This document shows, piece by piece, positions 1-16,303 of a stretch of DNA of 64,000 bases. A model generated the notes under the pieces. The model was given only the letters and a program-made list of their open reading frames with translations. It had not been told where the DNA came from and did not search any database. The DNA comes from Rhodanobacter soli (GTDB lineage Bacteria > Pseudomonadota > Gammaproteobacteria > Xanthomonadales > Rhodanobacteraceae): positions 2,319,665 to 2,383,664 of the forward strand of contig NZ_JBEPSD010000001.1 of the NCBI RefSeq assembly GCF_040548735.1, read 5' to 3'. How positions within the stretch are numbered: position 1 is the first letter of the stretch; each line of letters begins with the position of its first letter. A program made the position numbers and the translations under genes.

Positions 1-117
1 CGCCAGGTGTTACAACAGCAGGCGTGATTGTGTGTGGCCGCGGCGTGGCTCTACGATGCGCGCCACGCAACGCACGTCGTCCATCCAGCGGTCCGCACCG
101 CCACCTCGAGAACCACC

Positions 118-1344
118 ATGCACGAACAACCCTCTGCCCTGATCGAACTCGGCAAGCGCTACTGGCTGCCGGTATACAAGCCGCGCGAGCTGGTGCTCGA
201 CCACGGCAAGGGTGCACGGGTGTGGGATACCGACGGCCGCGACTATGTGGATTTCGGCGCCGGCATCGCGGTGAACGCGCTCGGCCACCAGGACCCGGAT
301 CTGCTCGCCGCGCTGGTCGCGCAGGCGCAGAAACTCTGGCACAGCAGCAACGTGTTCTACACCGAACCGCCGCTGCGGTTGGCCGAGGAGCTGGTGCACG
401 CCTCGCATTTCGCCGAGCGCGTGTTCCTGTGCAACTCCGGCGCCGAGGCGAACGAGGCGGCGATCAAGCTGGTGCGCAAGTGGGCGACATCGAAGGGGCG
501 TGCGCCGGAGCAGCGCGGCATCCTCACGTTCAGGGGATCGTTCCACGGCCGCACGCTGGCCACGGTCACCGCTACCGCGCAGCCGAAATACCAGGCGGGC
601 TACGAGCCGTTGCCCGCAGGTTTCGGCTACGCGGATTTCAACGATGTCGCCGCACTGGAGGCGGCGTTCGCCACGGGCGACGTCGCCGCCGTGATGCTGG
701 AGCCGGTGCAGGGCGAAGGCGGCGTGCTGCCGGCCGCGCCGGGTTTCCTCAAGCGCATCCGCGAACTATGCGACCAGCATGACGCGCTGCTGGTGCTGGA
801 TGAGATCCAGTGCGGCATGGGCCGCACCGGGACGCTGTTCGCGCACGCGCACGACGACGTCACGCCGGACATCGTGACCCTGGCCAAGGCGCTCGGCTGC
901 GGCTTTCCGATCGGTGCGATGCTGGCCGGCCCGAAGGTGGCCGAGGTGATGCAATACGGTGCGCACGGCACCACCTTCGGCGGCAACCCGATGGCGGCAG
1001 CGGTGGCCCGTGTCGCGCTGGCCAAGCTGGCCTCGCCGGCGGTGCTGATGAACGTGGAGCGGCAGGCGAACGACCTGCGCGCCGGGCTGGCCCGGATCAA
1101 TCGCGAGTTGCCGGTATTCGCCGAGGTGCGCGGTCGCGGCCTGATGATCGGCGCGGTGCTGGCCGATGCCTACAAGGGCGAGGCAGGAGCGATCCTCGAC
1201 TGTGCCGCCGCGCATGGCCTGCTGCTATTGCAGGCCGGGCCTGACGTGCTGCGCTTCGTGCCGCCGCTGACGATCAGTGACGAAGAGATGGCGGAAGGCC
1301 TCACGCGCCTGCACGCGGCCTTGAACGACTTTGCGGCAGGCTGA
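118..1344 (+). CDS. argD: Acetylornithine aminotransferase (class III PLP)
   Basis: A 408-residue class-III pyridoxal-phosphate aminotransferase. ArgD transfers the amino group between N-acetylornithine and 2-oxoglutarate in arginine synthesis, and many ArgD enzymes also act on succinyldiaminopimelate in lysine synthesis. Seen: [13 protein letters not shown] for the cofactor phosphate, the [14 protein letters not shown] stretch with the ring-binding Asp, and LAKALGCG with the Schiff-base lysine near residue 257. The frame is open 90 bases further upstream, but family proteins begin close to the ATG at 118 ([16 protein letters not shown]), so that start is chosen. Other acylated-ornithine aminotransferases are hard to exclude by eye. 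The glyoxalase gene follows 41 bases later on the same strand. Confidence 0.85.
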   Translation: MHEQPSALIELGKRYWLPVYKPRELVLDHGKGARVWDTDGRDYVDFGAGIAVNALGHQDPDLLAALVAQAQKLWHSSNVFYTEPPLRLAEELVHASHFAERVFLCNSGAEANEAAIKLVRKWATSKGRAPEQRGILTFRGSFHGRTLATVTATAQPKYQAGYEPLPAGFGYADFNDVAALEAAFATGDVAAVMLEPVQGEGGVLPAAPGFLKRIRELCDQHDALLVLDEIQCGMGRTGTLFAHAHDDVTPDIVTLAKALGCGFPIGAMLAGPKVAEVMQYGAHGTTFGGNPMAAAVARVALAKLASPAVLMNVERQANDLRAGLARINRELPVFAEVRGRGLMIGAVLADAYKGEAGAILDCAAAHGLLLLQAGPDVLRFVPPLTISDEEMAEGLTRLHAALNDFAAG

Positions 1345-1385
1345 GTCGAGATTCTCGCCACAGCCCACCGATCAGGAGCATTCCG

Positions 1386-1805
1386 ATGAAATATCTTCAC
1401 ACCATGGTGCGCGTGCGCGATCTCGACGCTTCGCTGCGTTTCTACTGCGAAGGCCTCGGCCTGCACGAGGTGCGCCGCAAGGAAGTGCCCGAAGGCAAGT
1501 ACACGCTGGTGTTCCTGTCTGCGCCGGACAGCCCCGAGGCCGAGCTCGAGCTGACCTGGAACTGGGACTCGCAGGAGGACTACGGCTCGGCGCGCAACTT
1601 CGGCCATCTGGCGTTCCGCGTCGAGGACATCTATGTCACCTGCGCGCGCCTGCAGGCGATGGGCTGCACCATCCACCGCCCGCCGCGCGACGGCCACATG
1701 GCCTTCGTGCGCTCGCCCGACCTGATCTCGATCGAGCTGCTGCAGGAAGGCCATCTGCCGCCGCGCGAGCCGTGGGCGTCGATGCCGAATACCGGCAGCT
1801 GGTGA
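1386..1805 (+). CDS. gloA: Lactoylglutathione lyase (glyoxalase I)
   Basis: A 139-residue cytosolic VOC-fold metalloenzyme. Glyoxalase I turns the methylglyoxal-glutathione hemithioacetal into S-lactoylglutathione. The protein tracks the short bacterial Ni-type enzyme along its length: His5 in MKYLHTM, Glu in ELELTWNW, His in FGHLAFRV and Glu in ISIELLQ match the four metal ligands. A GGAG-type ribosome site lies just before the ATG. It ends one base before the end of hemL on the other strand, so the two genes are convergent and no separate terminator fits between them. Confidence 0.88.
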   Translation: MKYLHTMVRVRDLDASLRFYCEGLGLHEVRRKEVPEGKYTLVFLSAPDSPEAELELTWNWDSQEDYGSARNFGHLAFRVEDIYVTCARLQAMGCTIHRPPRDGHMAFVRSPDLISIELLQEGHLPPREPWASMPNTGSW

Positions 1806-1806
1806 A

Positions 1807-3087
1807 TCAGCCTTTTGCGTCGCGCAGGGCGCCGCGCGCGGCTTCCAGCGTGTCGGCGATGTCCTGGTCGGTATGCGCACTGGACATGAAGCCGGCTTCG
1901 AACGCCGATGGCGCCAGGTACACGCCGCGCTTCAGCATGCCGTGGAAGAAGCGGTTGAACAGCGCCACGTCCGCCGCCGTCGCCTGCGCGTAGCTCTGCA
2001 CTTTTTCGGCGCTGAAGAACAGGCCGAACATGCCGCCCACGCGGTTGGTGCTGAACGCGATGCCTTCGCCGTCGGCGACGGACTGCAGGCCGTCGCAGAG
2101 CACGCGCGTGCGGGCGGCCAGCTTGTCGTGGAAGCCGGGTGCCTGGATCAGCTCCAGCATCGCCAGGCCCGCCGCCATCGCCACCGGATTGCCGCTCAGC
2201 GTGCCGGCCTGGTAGATCGGCCCGGCGGGGGCGATCTGCTCCATCAGCTCGCGGCGGCCGCCATAAGCGCCCACCGGCATGCCGCCGCCGATGATCTTGC
2301 CGAACGTGGTGAGGTCCGGCGTCACGCCGTAATGCGCTTGCGCGCCGCCGAGCGCCACGCGGAAACCGGTCATCACCTCGTCGAAGATCAGCAGCACGCC
2401 ATGCTGCGTACACAGTTCGCGCAGGCCTTGCAGATAGCCGTCCACCGGCGGGATGCAGTTCATGTTGCCGGCGACCGGCTCGATGATCAGGCCGGCGATC
2501 TCGTTGCCCTGCTCGGCGAACAATGCCTTCGCGGCATCGAGGTCGTTGTACGGCAGGGTCAGGGTGAGGTCGGCATTCGCCTTCGGCACGCCCGGCGAGG
2601 TCGGTACGCCGAAGGTCAGCGCGCCGGAGCCGGCCTTGACCAGGAAGCTGTCGCCGTGGCCGTGGTAGCAGCCCTCGAATTTCACGAGCTTCGCCCGGCC
2701 GGTGGCGCCGCGGGCGAGGCGGATCGCCGACATCGTCGCCTCGGTGCCGGAGTTGACCATGCGCACCATCTCGACCGAGGGAATCAGCCGGGTGATCGTC
2801 TCGGCCATGGTCACTTCGGCCGGGCAGGGTGTGCCGAACGACAGGCCATGCTGCACCGCGCGTTCGACCGCCTCGCGCACGGCGGGATGATTGTGGCCGA
2901 CGATCATCGGCCCCCACGAGCCGACGTAGTCGATGTAGCGCGTGCCTTCGACGTCCCACAAGTACGCGGCGTCCGCCCGCGCGGTGAAGAACGGCTCGCC
3001 GCCGACCGACTTGAACGCGCGCACCGGCGAGTTCACGCCGCCGGGCATCAGTGGCAAGGCGCGCTGGAAGAGTTCGTGGTTGGTCAT
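1807..3087 (-). CDS. hemL: Glutamate-1-semialdehyde 2,1-aminomutase
   Basis: A 426-residue PLP enzyme of the C5 tetrapyrrole pathway, converting glutamate-1-semialdehyde to 5-aminolevulinate. Seen: [11 protein letters not shown] near the N terminus, the [17 protein letters not shown] cofactor motif, [11 protein letters not shown], and [13 protein letters not shown] with the catalytic lysine near residue 264. The length is the family norm. The frame stays open about 100 codons upstream, but that stretch is antisense-type low-complexity arginine and the family start is MTNHELF at 3087. Its ATG overlaps the end of thiE by four bases, so the two are translationally coupled with thiE first. Confidence 0.93.
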   Translation of the reverse strand: MTNHELFQRALPLMPGGVNSPVRAFKSVGGEPFFTARADAAYLWDVEGTRYIDYVGSWGPMIVGHNHPAVREAVERAVQHGLSFGTPCPAEVTMAETITRLIPSVEMVRMVNSGTEATMSAIRLARGATGRAKLVKFEGCYHGHGDSFLVKAGSGALTFGVPTSPGVPKANADLTLTLPYNDLDAAKALFAEQGNEIAGLIIEPVAGNMNCIPPVDGYLQGLRELCTQHGVLLIFDEVMTGFRVALGGAQAHYGVTPDLTTFGKIIGGGMPVGAYGGRRELMEQIAPAGPIYQAGTLSGNPVAMAAGLAMLELIQAPGFHDKLAARTRVLCDGLQSVADGEGIAFSTNRVGGMFGLFFSAEKVQSYAQATAADVALFNRFFHGMLKRGVYLAPSAFEAGFMSSAHTDQDIADTLEAARGALRDAKG

Positions 3088-3728
3088 CGGGTGGATTCTC
3101 GATCGAAGGAGTACAGGTCGGCGAAGCGTTGCGCGGCGGTGCGCACGTCGGCAGCGGCAAAGACGGCGGTAATCGCCGCCAGGTAGTCGGCGCCGGCTTC
3201 GACCAGCGAGGCGCCATTGTCCGGCGTGATCCCGCCGATCGCCACCCGCGGCACGCCGAGCGCGGCGCTTTGCCTCAGCAAGTCGATCGGGACGCGCGCT
3301 GCCAGCGGCTTGGTGGGCGAGGGAAAGAACGCGCCGAACGACACGTAGCTGGCGCCGGCGCGCGCGGCGGCCTGCGCTCGCGGCAGCGAGCCGTAGCACG
3401 ACACGCCGATGATCGCGTGTTCACCCAGCGCGGCACGCACGGCTCGCGGATCGTCGTCGTCCCGGCCCAGGTGCACGCCATCCGCGCCAACGGCCAGGGC
3501 CAGCGCGATGTCGTGGTCGATGATCAGCGGCACGCCATGGGCGCTACACAACTGCCTGAGCGCTGTCGCTTCGGCGTGGCGCCGCACCGTATCCGCGCTC
3601 AGGTCGCGGTATTGCAACAGCCTGGCGCCGCCAGCCAGTACCTGCGTGACGACGTCCAGAAGATCGGCGCGCGGCCCATCGGTGATGGCGTACAGGCCGC
3701 GGTCCGGTTGGGGTGTGGGCATCTTCAA
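3084..3728 (-). CDS. thiE: Thiamine-phosphate synthase
   Basis: A 214-residue TIM-barrel enzyme that joins the hydroxymethylpyrimidine diphosphate and thiazole phosphate halves of thiamine. Seen: GLYAITDG at the first strand, [27 protein letters not shown] (pyrophosphate and substrate contacts), [11 protein letters not shown] and the phosphate-binding IGGITPDN. A second in-frame Met two codons after the first (MPTPQ) is an equally possible start. The next gene is hemL, overlapping by four bases. The pairing of thiE, hemL and a nearby rubredoxin gene is, from memory, common in Xanthomonadales. No TPP riboswitch was recognised upstream. Confidence 0.9.
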   Translation of the reverse strand: MKMPTPQPDRGLYAITDGPRADLLDVVTQVLAGGARLLQYRDLSADTVRRHAEATALRQLCSAHGVPLIIDHDIALALAVGADGVHLGRDDDDPRAVRAALGEHAIIGVSCYGSLPRAQAAARAGASYVSFGAFFPSPTKPLAARVPIDLLRQSAALGVPRVAIGGITPDNGASLVEAGADYLAAITAVFAAADVRTAAQRFADLYSFDRESTR

Positions 3729-3838
3729 TTCATGGCCTCGCGAGCGCGGTGGAAAGGGCGGCGACGTCGTCGCGCTTTCGTATTGTCGGGCGAGTTGCGA
3801 GAATGCTCCATTCCCCAGAGATCCGAAGAAGCCCGATC

Positions 3839-4033
3839 ATGAGCCAGAGTTCCACCGAAACCGCCTTGCGCAAATGGATGTGCGTCGTCTGCGGCTACAT
3901 TTATGACGAAGCCGTGGGCGTGCCCGACGAAGGGATTCCCGCCGGTACTCGCTGGGAAGACGTGCCCGACACCTGGACTTGTCCGGATTGCGGCACCACC
4001 AAGGACGATTTCGAGATGATCGAACTCGACTGA
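3839..4033 (+). CDS. rubA: Rubredoxin
   Basis: A 64-residue one-iron electron carrier. The two knuckles that hold the single Fe are visible as CVVCGYIYDEAVG and CPDCGTTKDDFEM, with the usual PDEGI..GT.WEDVPDTWTCP core between them. The N-terminal ten residues are a short variable tail. In aerobic bacteria rubredoxins pass electrons to alkane hydroxylases or oxygen-stress enzymes; the partner here is unknown. The gene is divergent from thiE, 110 bases away. The start is the only ATG in a suitable position, although the frame is open further upstream. Confidence 0.93.
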   Translation: MSQSSTETALRKWMCVVCGYIYDEAVGVPDEGIPAGTRWEDVPDTWTCPDCGTTKDDFEMIELD

Positions 4034-4142
4034 ACGCCGATTCCTGCCCGCAAACGGCCCGATCCCGTCAGTGCATTGACCGGGCCGCCTGCTCTGATGT
4101 TCCTGCGCCCGGCCACGCGGCGCGCCATACGGGGAACATCCC

Positions 4143-4349
4143 ATGCAACAGTTCATTCCGTTCGAAGACGACTGGGACGCGCTGGAAAACCTGCGCCCCG
4201 AAGACCTGATCCCCTATCGTGTCGGCATGCTCGACGCGCCGCGTGCAGCCGCTCAGCGCACCGGCCCGACGTCGCCGTCGATCTTCAACGTGTCTCCCGG
4301 CTTCGCTCCGATGCGCTGCGCCGTGCCGGCAGACAGCTCCAGCACGTAG
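4143..4349 (+). CDS. Small hypothetical protein
   Basis: A possible 68-residue protein beginning MQQFIPFEDDWDALENLRPE. The first 30 residues have normal protein character (acidic, aromatic) and the ATG is preceded by GGGAA. The last 35 residues overlap the 3' end of the DUF192 gene on the opposite strand and look like a run-on into antisense sequence. Either the gene is real with a convergent overlap, or it is the surviving N-terminal piece of a longer gene whose rest has been lost. No function is offered. Confidence 0.42.
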   Translation: MQQFIPFEDDWDALENLRPEDLIPYRVGMLDAPRAAAQRTGPTSPSIFNVSPGFAPMRCAVPADSSST

Positions 4350-4705
4350 ATCGCCGGTGCGTCGCTGGGATAGGTCGGGCAGGGATCGGCCTTGCATGGC
4401 GGCACATCCAGCTGCATCGAGACCAGTCGGCGATTCGCATCGAAATACAGGATGTCCAGCGGGATCAGCGTGTTCTTCATCCAGAACGCCTGCGGCCCGA
4501 TGTAGGGAAACACGAACAGCATGCCGTGGTCGGGCGCCAGCGCGGTGCGCATCATCAGGCCATGTTGCCGGCTGGCGTCGTCGGTGGCGAGCTCCACCGA
4601 GAAACGCTGTCCATGCAATTCGACCGCCGGCTTTGCGGACTGTGCTGGAGTGCTGCCGGAACAACCGGCCAGCAGGAACAACATCGAGGCAATCCATCGT
4701 TTCAT
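4253..4705 (-). CDS. DUF192 family lipoprotein
   Basis: A 150-residue exported protein. The N terminus MKRWIASMLFLLAGCSGS is a lipoprotein signal with lipobox LAGC, so Cys15 should be lipidated. The rest is a DUF192 domain: FSVELATDDASRQHGLMMRT, GMLFVFP, FWMKNTLIPLDILYFD and the closing VLELSAGTA..GAKPGD. The family's biochemical role is unknown. Start choice: an earlier in-frame ATG at 4786 would bury the signal peptide, so the ATG at 4705 is used. It lies divergently about 200 bases from the rRNA promoter. Confidence 0.85.
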   Translation of the reverse strand: MKRWIASMLFLLAGCSGSTPAQSAKPAVELHGQRFSVELATDDASRQHGLMMRTALAPDHGMLFVFPYIGPQAFWMKNTLIPLDILYFDANRRLVSMQLDVPPCKADPCPTYPSDAPAIYVLELSAGTAQRIGAKPGDTLKIDGDVGPVR

Positions 4706-4901
4706 CGCAGGCACTCGTCGCGGGCGGGAAGACGCGACGGGCAGTGTAGCGCTGCGGTCAGCTGCGCTTCCGCGAGAAAAATGCATGCGCCCCCTTCCCA
4801 GATGCGCGGCTCGGCGCTATGATTCTCGCCCCTTCGACGAGGCGCCCTTTCGCGAAGGTTCCGCAACACTTCCACGCTGAAAAATTTCTTGGCTGAAGGT
4901 G

Positions 4902-4929
4902 TTGACGGTCGCAAAAAGCGATGTAGAAT
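4902..4929 (+). promoter_or_regulatory. rRNA operon promoter (P1-like)
   Basis: TTGACG at 4902-4907, a 16-base spacer and TAGAAT at 4924-4929 give a near-consensus sigma-70 promoter. An A/T-rich tract (AAAAATTTCTT) just upstream can serve as an UP element. A GC-rich stretch (GGGCGGCTC) follows the -10, as expected for a stringently controlled rRNA promoter. It lies about 250 bases before the 16S gene. Confidence 0.8.
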
Positions 4930-4988
4930 GGGCGGCTCACCCGGGACGAAACGTTCTGGGGCGCAGACCGGAAACGGGATGCAGAACA

Positions 4989-5001
4989 AGGATCTTTGAC
5001 A
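4989..5001 (+). promoter_or_regulatory. boxA-like antitermination site in rRNA leader
   Basis: AGGATCTTTGACA resembles the rRNA boxA core (TGCTCTTTAACA), which loads the Nus/SuhB antitermination complex. It sits in the leader between the promoter and the 16S processing stem. The match is by eye. Confidence 0.55.
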
Positions 5002-5016
5002 GTGTGCGCAGGTGAA

Positions 5017-5032
5017 TTGTGTGGACGTCTTG
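5017..5032 (+). other. 16S pre-rRNA processing stem (5' arm)
   Basis: These 16 bases (TTGTGTGGACGTCTTG) are the exact reverse complement of 6749-6764, just after the 16S gene. The two arms would bracket 16S in the precursor as an RNase III-type stem. Confidence 0.8.
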
Positions 5033-5176
5033 TGCTGGAGGGTTACGACCTGTCCAAGCAATGCAAGCGTCCCACCAAGTAAAAAGTCAGTAATGAGTTT
5101 TGATTGGTTGGGAAGAACGCTTCAGAAAGATAGATTGTCATCATGGTCTGCAAAGGCGATGTGACGATCGAAAACT

Positions 5177-6721
<1,545 letters not shown>

Positions 6722-6895
6722 CAAGAAATGACGGCGTGAGTCTTCACGCAAGACGTCCACACAAGACACCTGTATTTCACGCGAAGTCCGTTTCGCGAAG
6801 AGCAAATCGGCCAGCCATGGCCGGGCTCTTCAGGAACAGCCGCTTCGAACCGAGTTCCAGGTAGCCTGGCTTAGGTTCTGGGGTTCGATCTCACT

Positions 6896-6972
<77 letters not shown>

Positions 6973-6990
6973 TTAGTCCGAGGATACCTT

Positions 6991-7066
6991 GGGGCCTTAG
7001 CTCAGCTGGGAGAGCACCTGCTTTGCAAGCAGGGGGTCGTCGGTTCGATCCCGACAGGCTCCACCA
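6991..7066 (+). tRNA. tRNA-Ala (TGC)
   Basis: A 76-base cloverleaf: acceptor GGGGCCT pairs with AGGCTCC, the anticodon loop TTTGCAA carries TGC, the T arm contains GGTTCGATCCC, and CCA is encoded. It is the second spacer tRNA, 18 bases after tRNA-Ile. Confidence 0.97.
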
Positions 7067-7149
7067 TCAAGCGCTGCGTGAAGTATCAGCACACCCAAGA
7101 TTTTGAAATCACCCGGCATTGAGGCCGGTGTGATGTTCTTTGAAAACAC

Positions 7150-7169
7150 GTAAACGAGTGACAAGCGTC
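7150..7169 (+). other. Outer stem around 23S rRNA (5' arm)
   Basis: Twenty bases starting GTAAACGAGTGAC are the exact reverse complement of 10213-10232. The pair encloses the inner 23S stem and lies between tRNA-Ala and 5S, so it can form a second, outer helix in the precursor transcript. Confidence 0.75.
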
Positions 7170-7255
7170 TTGGTTCGAACCGAACCGAGACAAGTGTTAA
7201 GGCACGAAAACGAAGTAACTTGGCTGCACCTGAGGAGGGTGCTGCCCCGAGGCGA

Positions 7256-7268
7256 CTTGGGGTTATAT

Positions 7269-7276
<8 letters not shown>
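7256..7276 (+). other. 23S pre-rRNA processing stem (5' arm)
   Basis: CTTGGGGTTATATGGTCAAG and the next C pair without mismatch with 10141-10161. This is the extended helix 1 of 23S rRNA that RNase III cuts to release the 23S precursor. Confidence 0.85.
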
Positions 7277-10150
<2,874 letters not shown>

Positions 10151-10391
10151 ATAACCCCAAGACGCTTCGCAAACGTTCCTTTGCACCGTCTCGATTGATT
10201 CGAATTCACCTCGACGCTTGTCACTCGTTTACAATTATCTTTACGTGAGATCCTCTCACGGAGAGTCAAGACCGGCCATCCATGGCCGGACTCTTCAACT
10301 CTTCAATCGAGGATCGTTCACAGGAGAGCCGGCTGTCAGGGCCGTCTCTTCAAAAATGTGGAGCCGGCGCGTCAGCGCTGCTCCCACCCCT

Positions 10392-10508
10392 TCCCTGGCG
10401 GCCATAGCGGCGTGGTACCACCTGATCCCATCCCGAACTCAGAAGTGAAACGCGCATGCGCCGATGGTAGTGTGGCTTTGCCATGCAAGAGTAGGTCACC
10501 GCCAGGGG
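10392..10508 (+). rRNA. rrf: 5S ribosomal RNA
   Basis: About 117 bases. The terminal helix CCCTGGCG/CGCCAGGG is intact. The core CCATCCCGAACTCAGAAGTG, GCGCCGATGGTAGTGTGG and GAGTAGGTCACCGCCAGG are typical. The spacer from 23S to 5S (10156-10391) holds only the outer stem arm. Confidence 0.95.
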
Positions 10509-10520
10509 CTTTATCCAAAG

Positions 10521-10555
10521 AAGGCCTCCCCATCCGGGGAGGCCTTCGTCTTTGT
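10521..10555 (+). terminator. rRNA operon terminator
   Basis: An 11-bp perfect stem (AAGGCCTCCCC / GGGGAGGCCTT) with an ATCC loop, followed by CGTCTTTGT. It sits 12 bases after 5S. Confidence 0.88.
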
Positions 10556-10705
10556 GGCGGTTGCGGCCGCGATCGACGATCGCAGGCTGCAGGCGTTGTT
10601 ATATCTGGCCTCATAGTTGCCCAGGGCATCTGTGTCGTGCAATTCCTGCGGGAAGCTGTGGCACCTGGTGGAGACCAGCCACGTTGCTCCACACCGGCAT
10701 CTCAG

Positions 10706-10939
10706 CCGGAATGGCTGTCGCACGTGAATGCCACCGTGCTGAAGGTGAAGCTGGCGATGGCCATCATCGGCATTTCGTCGATCCACCTGCTCGCCACCTT
10801 CATCAAGGCGCGCAGCATGGACGGCGAAACCATCATGTGGCAGATCCTGCTGCACCTGACATTCGTGGCCTCGGCGGTGGCGCTTGCGTATATCGACAAG
10901 CTGACCCAGCCCGGCGGCAAGCACGCCGGCGCGCATTGA
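10706..10939 (+). pseudogene. Truncated UPF0114 (YqhA-like) membrane protein
   Basis: About 77 codons that read as the C-terminal half of a YqhA/UPF0114 inner-membrane protein: [20 protein letters not shown], then [14 protein letters not shown], then [23 protein letters not shown], ending at a normal stop. The family is usually about 165-190 residues with further membrane segments before this point. Here the upstream sequence turns within a few codons into unrelated sequence and then the rRNA terminator and 5S gene. No start codon with a ribosome site fits the fragment. It appears to have been beheaded when the rRNA operon edge moved; the missing half may survive at another rRNA locus. Confidence 0.72.
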
Positions 10940-10945
10940 ACATGA

Positions 10946-12523
<1,578 letters not shown>

Positions 12524-12573
12524 AAAGAGCGAGGCCCGGGCCGTGCCGCGCGAGCCTCGCGATCAAGCTGCGG

Positions 12574-13509
12574 TCAGTCCAGCGCGTAACCGAACTGGTC
12601 GAGGAACTCCGCGGCGAATTCGGCGTAACTGAAGCGCTGGTTCTGCGTGCCGGGATGCTCCACCTTCAGCGCGCCCATCAGTGAAGCCATGCGACCGATC
12701 GTGGGCCAGTCCTTCTTGCGCATGATGCCGAAGATCAAGCCGGCCCGGTAAGCGTCGCCGCAACCGGTCGGATCCACGATCTGGCGCTCGCGCGCCGGCG
12801 GGATGTCGTGGGTATCGCTGCCGACGTGGATGAGCGAACCGCGCGGGCCCTGGGTCACGATGTACGCGGTCACCCTTCCGGCGATCTCGGCGGCACTCCA
12901 GCCGGTGCGGGCCTGCAGCAGCTGCGACTCGTAGTCGTTGACGATCACGTAGGTCGACTTGCCGATCATCGAGCGGAACTCGTCGCCGCTGAACAGCGGC
13001 ATCGCCTGGCCCGGGTCGAAGATGAACGGCACGCCGCGCGTGGCGAACTCCTCGACGTGCTGCAGCATCGCCTCGCGGCCGTCGGGTGCGACGATCGCGA
13101 AGTCGATCTCGGGGATATCGCGCACGTGGTTTTCCTGCGCGCTGGACATCGCGCCGGGGTGGAAGGCGGTGATCTGGTTGTTGTCCAGGTCGGTGGTGAT
13201 GAAGCACTGCGGGGTGAACTGGTCGTCGAATTCGCGCACGCAGTCGAGCCGGATGCCGCACTGTTCCATGTGCTTGCGGTACGGCCCGAAATCCTGGCCC
13301 ACGGCTGCCACCGGCAGCGGGTCGCCGCCGAGCAGCTTGAGGTTGTAGGCGATGTTGCCGGCGCAGCCGCCGAACTCGCGGCGCATCCGCGGCACCAGGA
13401 ACGACACGTTCAAGATGTGCATCTGGTCGGGCAGGATGTGGTTCTTGAACTGGTCCTGGAACACCATGATGGTGTCGTAGGCCAGCGATCCGCAGATGAC
13501 GGCAGACAT
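12574..13509 (-). CDS. PfkB-family carbohydrate/adenosine kinase
   Basis: A 311-residue ribokinase-fold kinase. Seen: the N-terminal substrate region with FGGCAGNIAYNL (residues 46-58), and the C-terminal signature DPTGCGDAYRAG with the catalytic Asp near residue 252 and the anion hole before it. Family members with this exact start (MSAVICGSLAYDTIMVF) are usually annotated adenosine-kinase-like sugar kinases, but the substrate cannot be told from sequence alone. It converges with glpK; a weak inverted repeat (GCGAGGC/GCCTCGC, 12529-12560) lies between them. The 5' end faces mreB across a 276-base gap. Confidence 0.8.
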   Translation of the reverse strand: MSAVICGSLAYDTIMVFQDQFKNHILPDQMHILNVSFLVPRMRREFGGCAGNIAYNLKLLGGDPLPVAAVGQDFGPYRKHMEQCGIRLDCVREFDDQFTPQCFITTDLDNNQITAFHPGAMSSAQENHVRDIPEIDFAIVAPDGREAMLQHVEEFATRGVPFIFDPGQAMPLFSGDEFRSMIGKSTYVIVNDYESQLLQARTGWSAAEIAGRVTAYIVTQGPRGSLIHVGSDTHDIPPARERQIVDPTGCGDAYRAGLIFGIMRKKDWPTIGRMASLMGALKVEHPGTQNQRFSYAEFAAEFLDQFGYALD

Positions 13510-13715
13510 GTGTGCGGGAGTCCCCGGGTAAGGTGTGGAAAGACCGCGCTGCCGCGGTCGGCCGAGTGCCGAGCCGGCCGGCTTCGGCCAAAGGCTGGAA
13601 TCGTACCGCTATCTGTCCTTGTTGGCGACTTTTTACGAGAAGCCTCAGCTCACTTCGAGACACAGAAAGTGTGCTTATGGTCGTGTTGTAAAAGGGTTTC
13701 TTAACGTTATTGTCC

Positions 13716-14832
<1,117 letters not shown>

Positions 14833-14854
14833 CGCACGCTAGGCAGGGGCGGCC

Positions 14855-15805
14855 ATGGCGCGCACGCGCGACGAATCTTCGCCTCTGTTCGCCGGCAATG
14901 CCGCCGGCACGCTGAGGTTGATCGTCTACCTTGCACTGGCCGTGGTGCTGATGGTGCTCGACCATCGCAACAGCTGGCTATGGCGTCTGCGCTACACGGC
15001 GGCGGCCGTGGTCGAGCCGGTGTACCGGCTGGCCGGGCTGCCGGCGGCGGGCGTGCGCACCATGAGCGTGGCCTTTGCCGACCGCCAGCGGCTGACCGAG
15101 CAGAACCAGCGCCTGCGCGAGGACCTGCTGCTGGCCAACGCCAAGTTGAACCGGATGGCGGCTGTCGCCGAACAGAACCAGCGTCTGAAGGAATTGCTCG
15201 ACACCCAGCACAGCCTCGAGCTGAACGTGCAACTCGCCCGCGTGATCGGCGTGGACCTGGGTGCCTACCGTTACGAGATGACCCTGAACATGGGTGCGCG
15301 CGATGGGGTCAGGCCGGGCCAGCCGGTGATCGACGCGCATGGCGTGATGGGTCAGGTGAAAGAGGTGCTGCCGACCACCTCGGTGGTGATGCTGATCACC
15401 GATCCGGCGCATGCGATCCCGGTGGTGATCGAGCGTACCGGCCTGCGCACCGTGGCTTATGGTTCGCGCGACGGCGACCAGCTCGCCCTTCCGAACATTC
15501 CGCTCGCAGCCGACGTGCGTGCGGGCGACAAGCTGCTCACCTCGGGCCTCGGCGGACGCTTCCCGCCGGGCTTTCCGGTTGGCGAGGTGCGCTCGGTGGC
15601 GCCGGCGGCGACCGGCATGTTCCTGGTGGCGATGGCGCAGCCGTCGGCCGACCTCGACCGCAGCGAGGACGTGCTCCTGCTGCACGACCAGGCCGAGCCG
15701 GACGGCCCGCCCGCACCGGTGACGCCGATGGGGCCGCCGGCCGATCTGGCGCCGACGGGCGCCGCCTCGGCCGCCCCGCCGGCCACCGGCGGAGCGCTGC
15801 GATGA
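14855..15805 (+). CDS. mreC: Rod shape-determining protein MreC
   Basis: A 316-residue bitopic inner-membrane protein. One membrane segment (about residues 22-42, LRLIVYLALAVVLMVLDH) is followed by a coiled coil rich in Leu/Gln/Asn (RQRLTEQNQRLREDLLLANAKLNRM), then the periplasmic double beta-barrel with QPVIDAHGVMGQVKEV and LLTSGLGGRFPPGFPVGEV. The Pro/Ala-rich tail after about residue 280 is variable. MreC activates the PBP2-RodA pair. The stop overlaps the mreD start (ATGA). Confidence 0.94.
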   Translation: MARTRDESSPLFAGNAAGTLRLIVYLALAVVLMVLDHRNSWLWRLRYTAAAVVEPVYRLAGLPAAGVRTMSVAFADRQRLTEQNQRLREDLLLANAKLNRMAAVAEQNQRLKELLDTQHSLELNVQLARVIGVDLGAYRYEMTLNMGARDGVRPGQPVIDAHGVMGQVKEVLPTTSVVMLITDPAHAIPVVIERTGLRTVAYGSRDGDQLALPNIPLAADVRAGDKLLTSGLGGRFPPGFPVGEVRSVAPAATGMFLVAMAQPSADLDRSEDVLLLHDQAEPDGPPAPVTPMGPPADLAPTGAASAAPPATGGALR

Positions 15806-16287
15806 ACAAGCAGCGCCTGAGCCTGTGGTGGTTTGTCGGCACGCTGGTGTTCGCCCTGCTGTCGATGCTGGTGCCGTTGCCCGGCGTGCTGGAGCCGTTC
15901 AAGCCGTACTGGCCGGCGCTGTTCCTGCTGTACTGGTCGCTGGAATCGGAGGACCGGGTCACCCTGGGGCTGGCCTTCATGGTGGGCCTGGCGGCGGATC
16001 TGCTCAACGGCATGGTGCTGGGCGAGCAGGCCCTGCGCCTGTGCGCACTGGTCTTCATCGCGCTGCGTTTTCGCTCGCGGCTGCGCTTTTTCCCGATGTG
16101 GCAGCAGGCACTGGCGGTGCTGGCGCTGCTGCTGAACGACCGCATCCTGCTGCTGATCGTACGCATGCTGGCCGGTGCGTCGCTGCCGCCGGCGAGCTGG
16201 TGGATCTCGCCGTTCGTCGGTGCGGCGTTGTGGCCGTTCCTGTTCCTGTTGCTCGACGACTTGCGCGCGCGTCTGCGGATTCAATGA
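15802..16287 (+). CDS. mreD: Rod shape-determining protein MreD
   Basis: A 161-residue polytopic membrane protein with about five hydrophobic segments and the family's YWPALFLLYWSLESEDRVTLGLAFMVGLAADLL-type region. It works with MreC in the elongasome. Its ATG overlaps the mreC stop codon, pointing to coupled translation, and mrdA starts 16 bases after its end. Confidence 0.92.
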   Translation: MNKQRLSLWWFVGTLVFALLSMLVPLPGVLEPFKPYWPALFLLYWSLESEDRVTLGLAFMVGLAADLLNGMVLGEQALRLCALVFIALRFRSRLRFFPMWQQALAVLALLLNDRILLLIVRMLAGASLPPASWWISPFVGAALWPFLFLLLDDLRARLRIQ

Positions 16288-16303
16288 GACATGAACCAGT
16301 GAC

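Noticed and set aside
3729..3838. Possible TPP riboswitch before thiE
   Set aside because: No CTGAGA or conserved thi-box sequence was seen in this short divergent gap.
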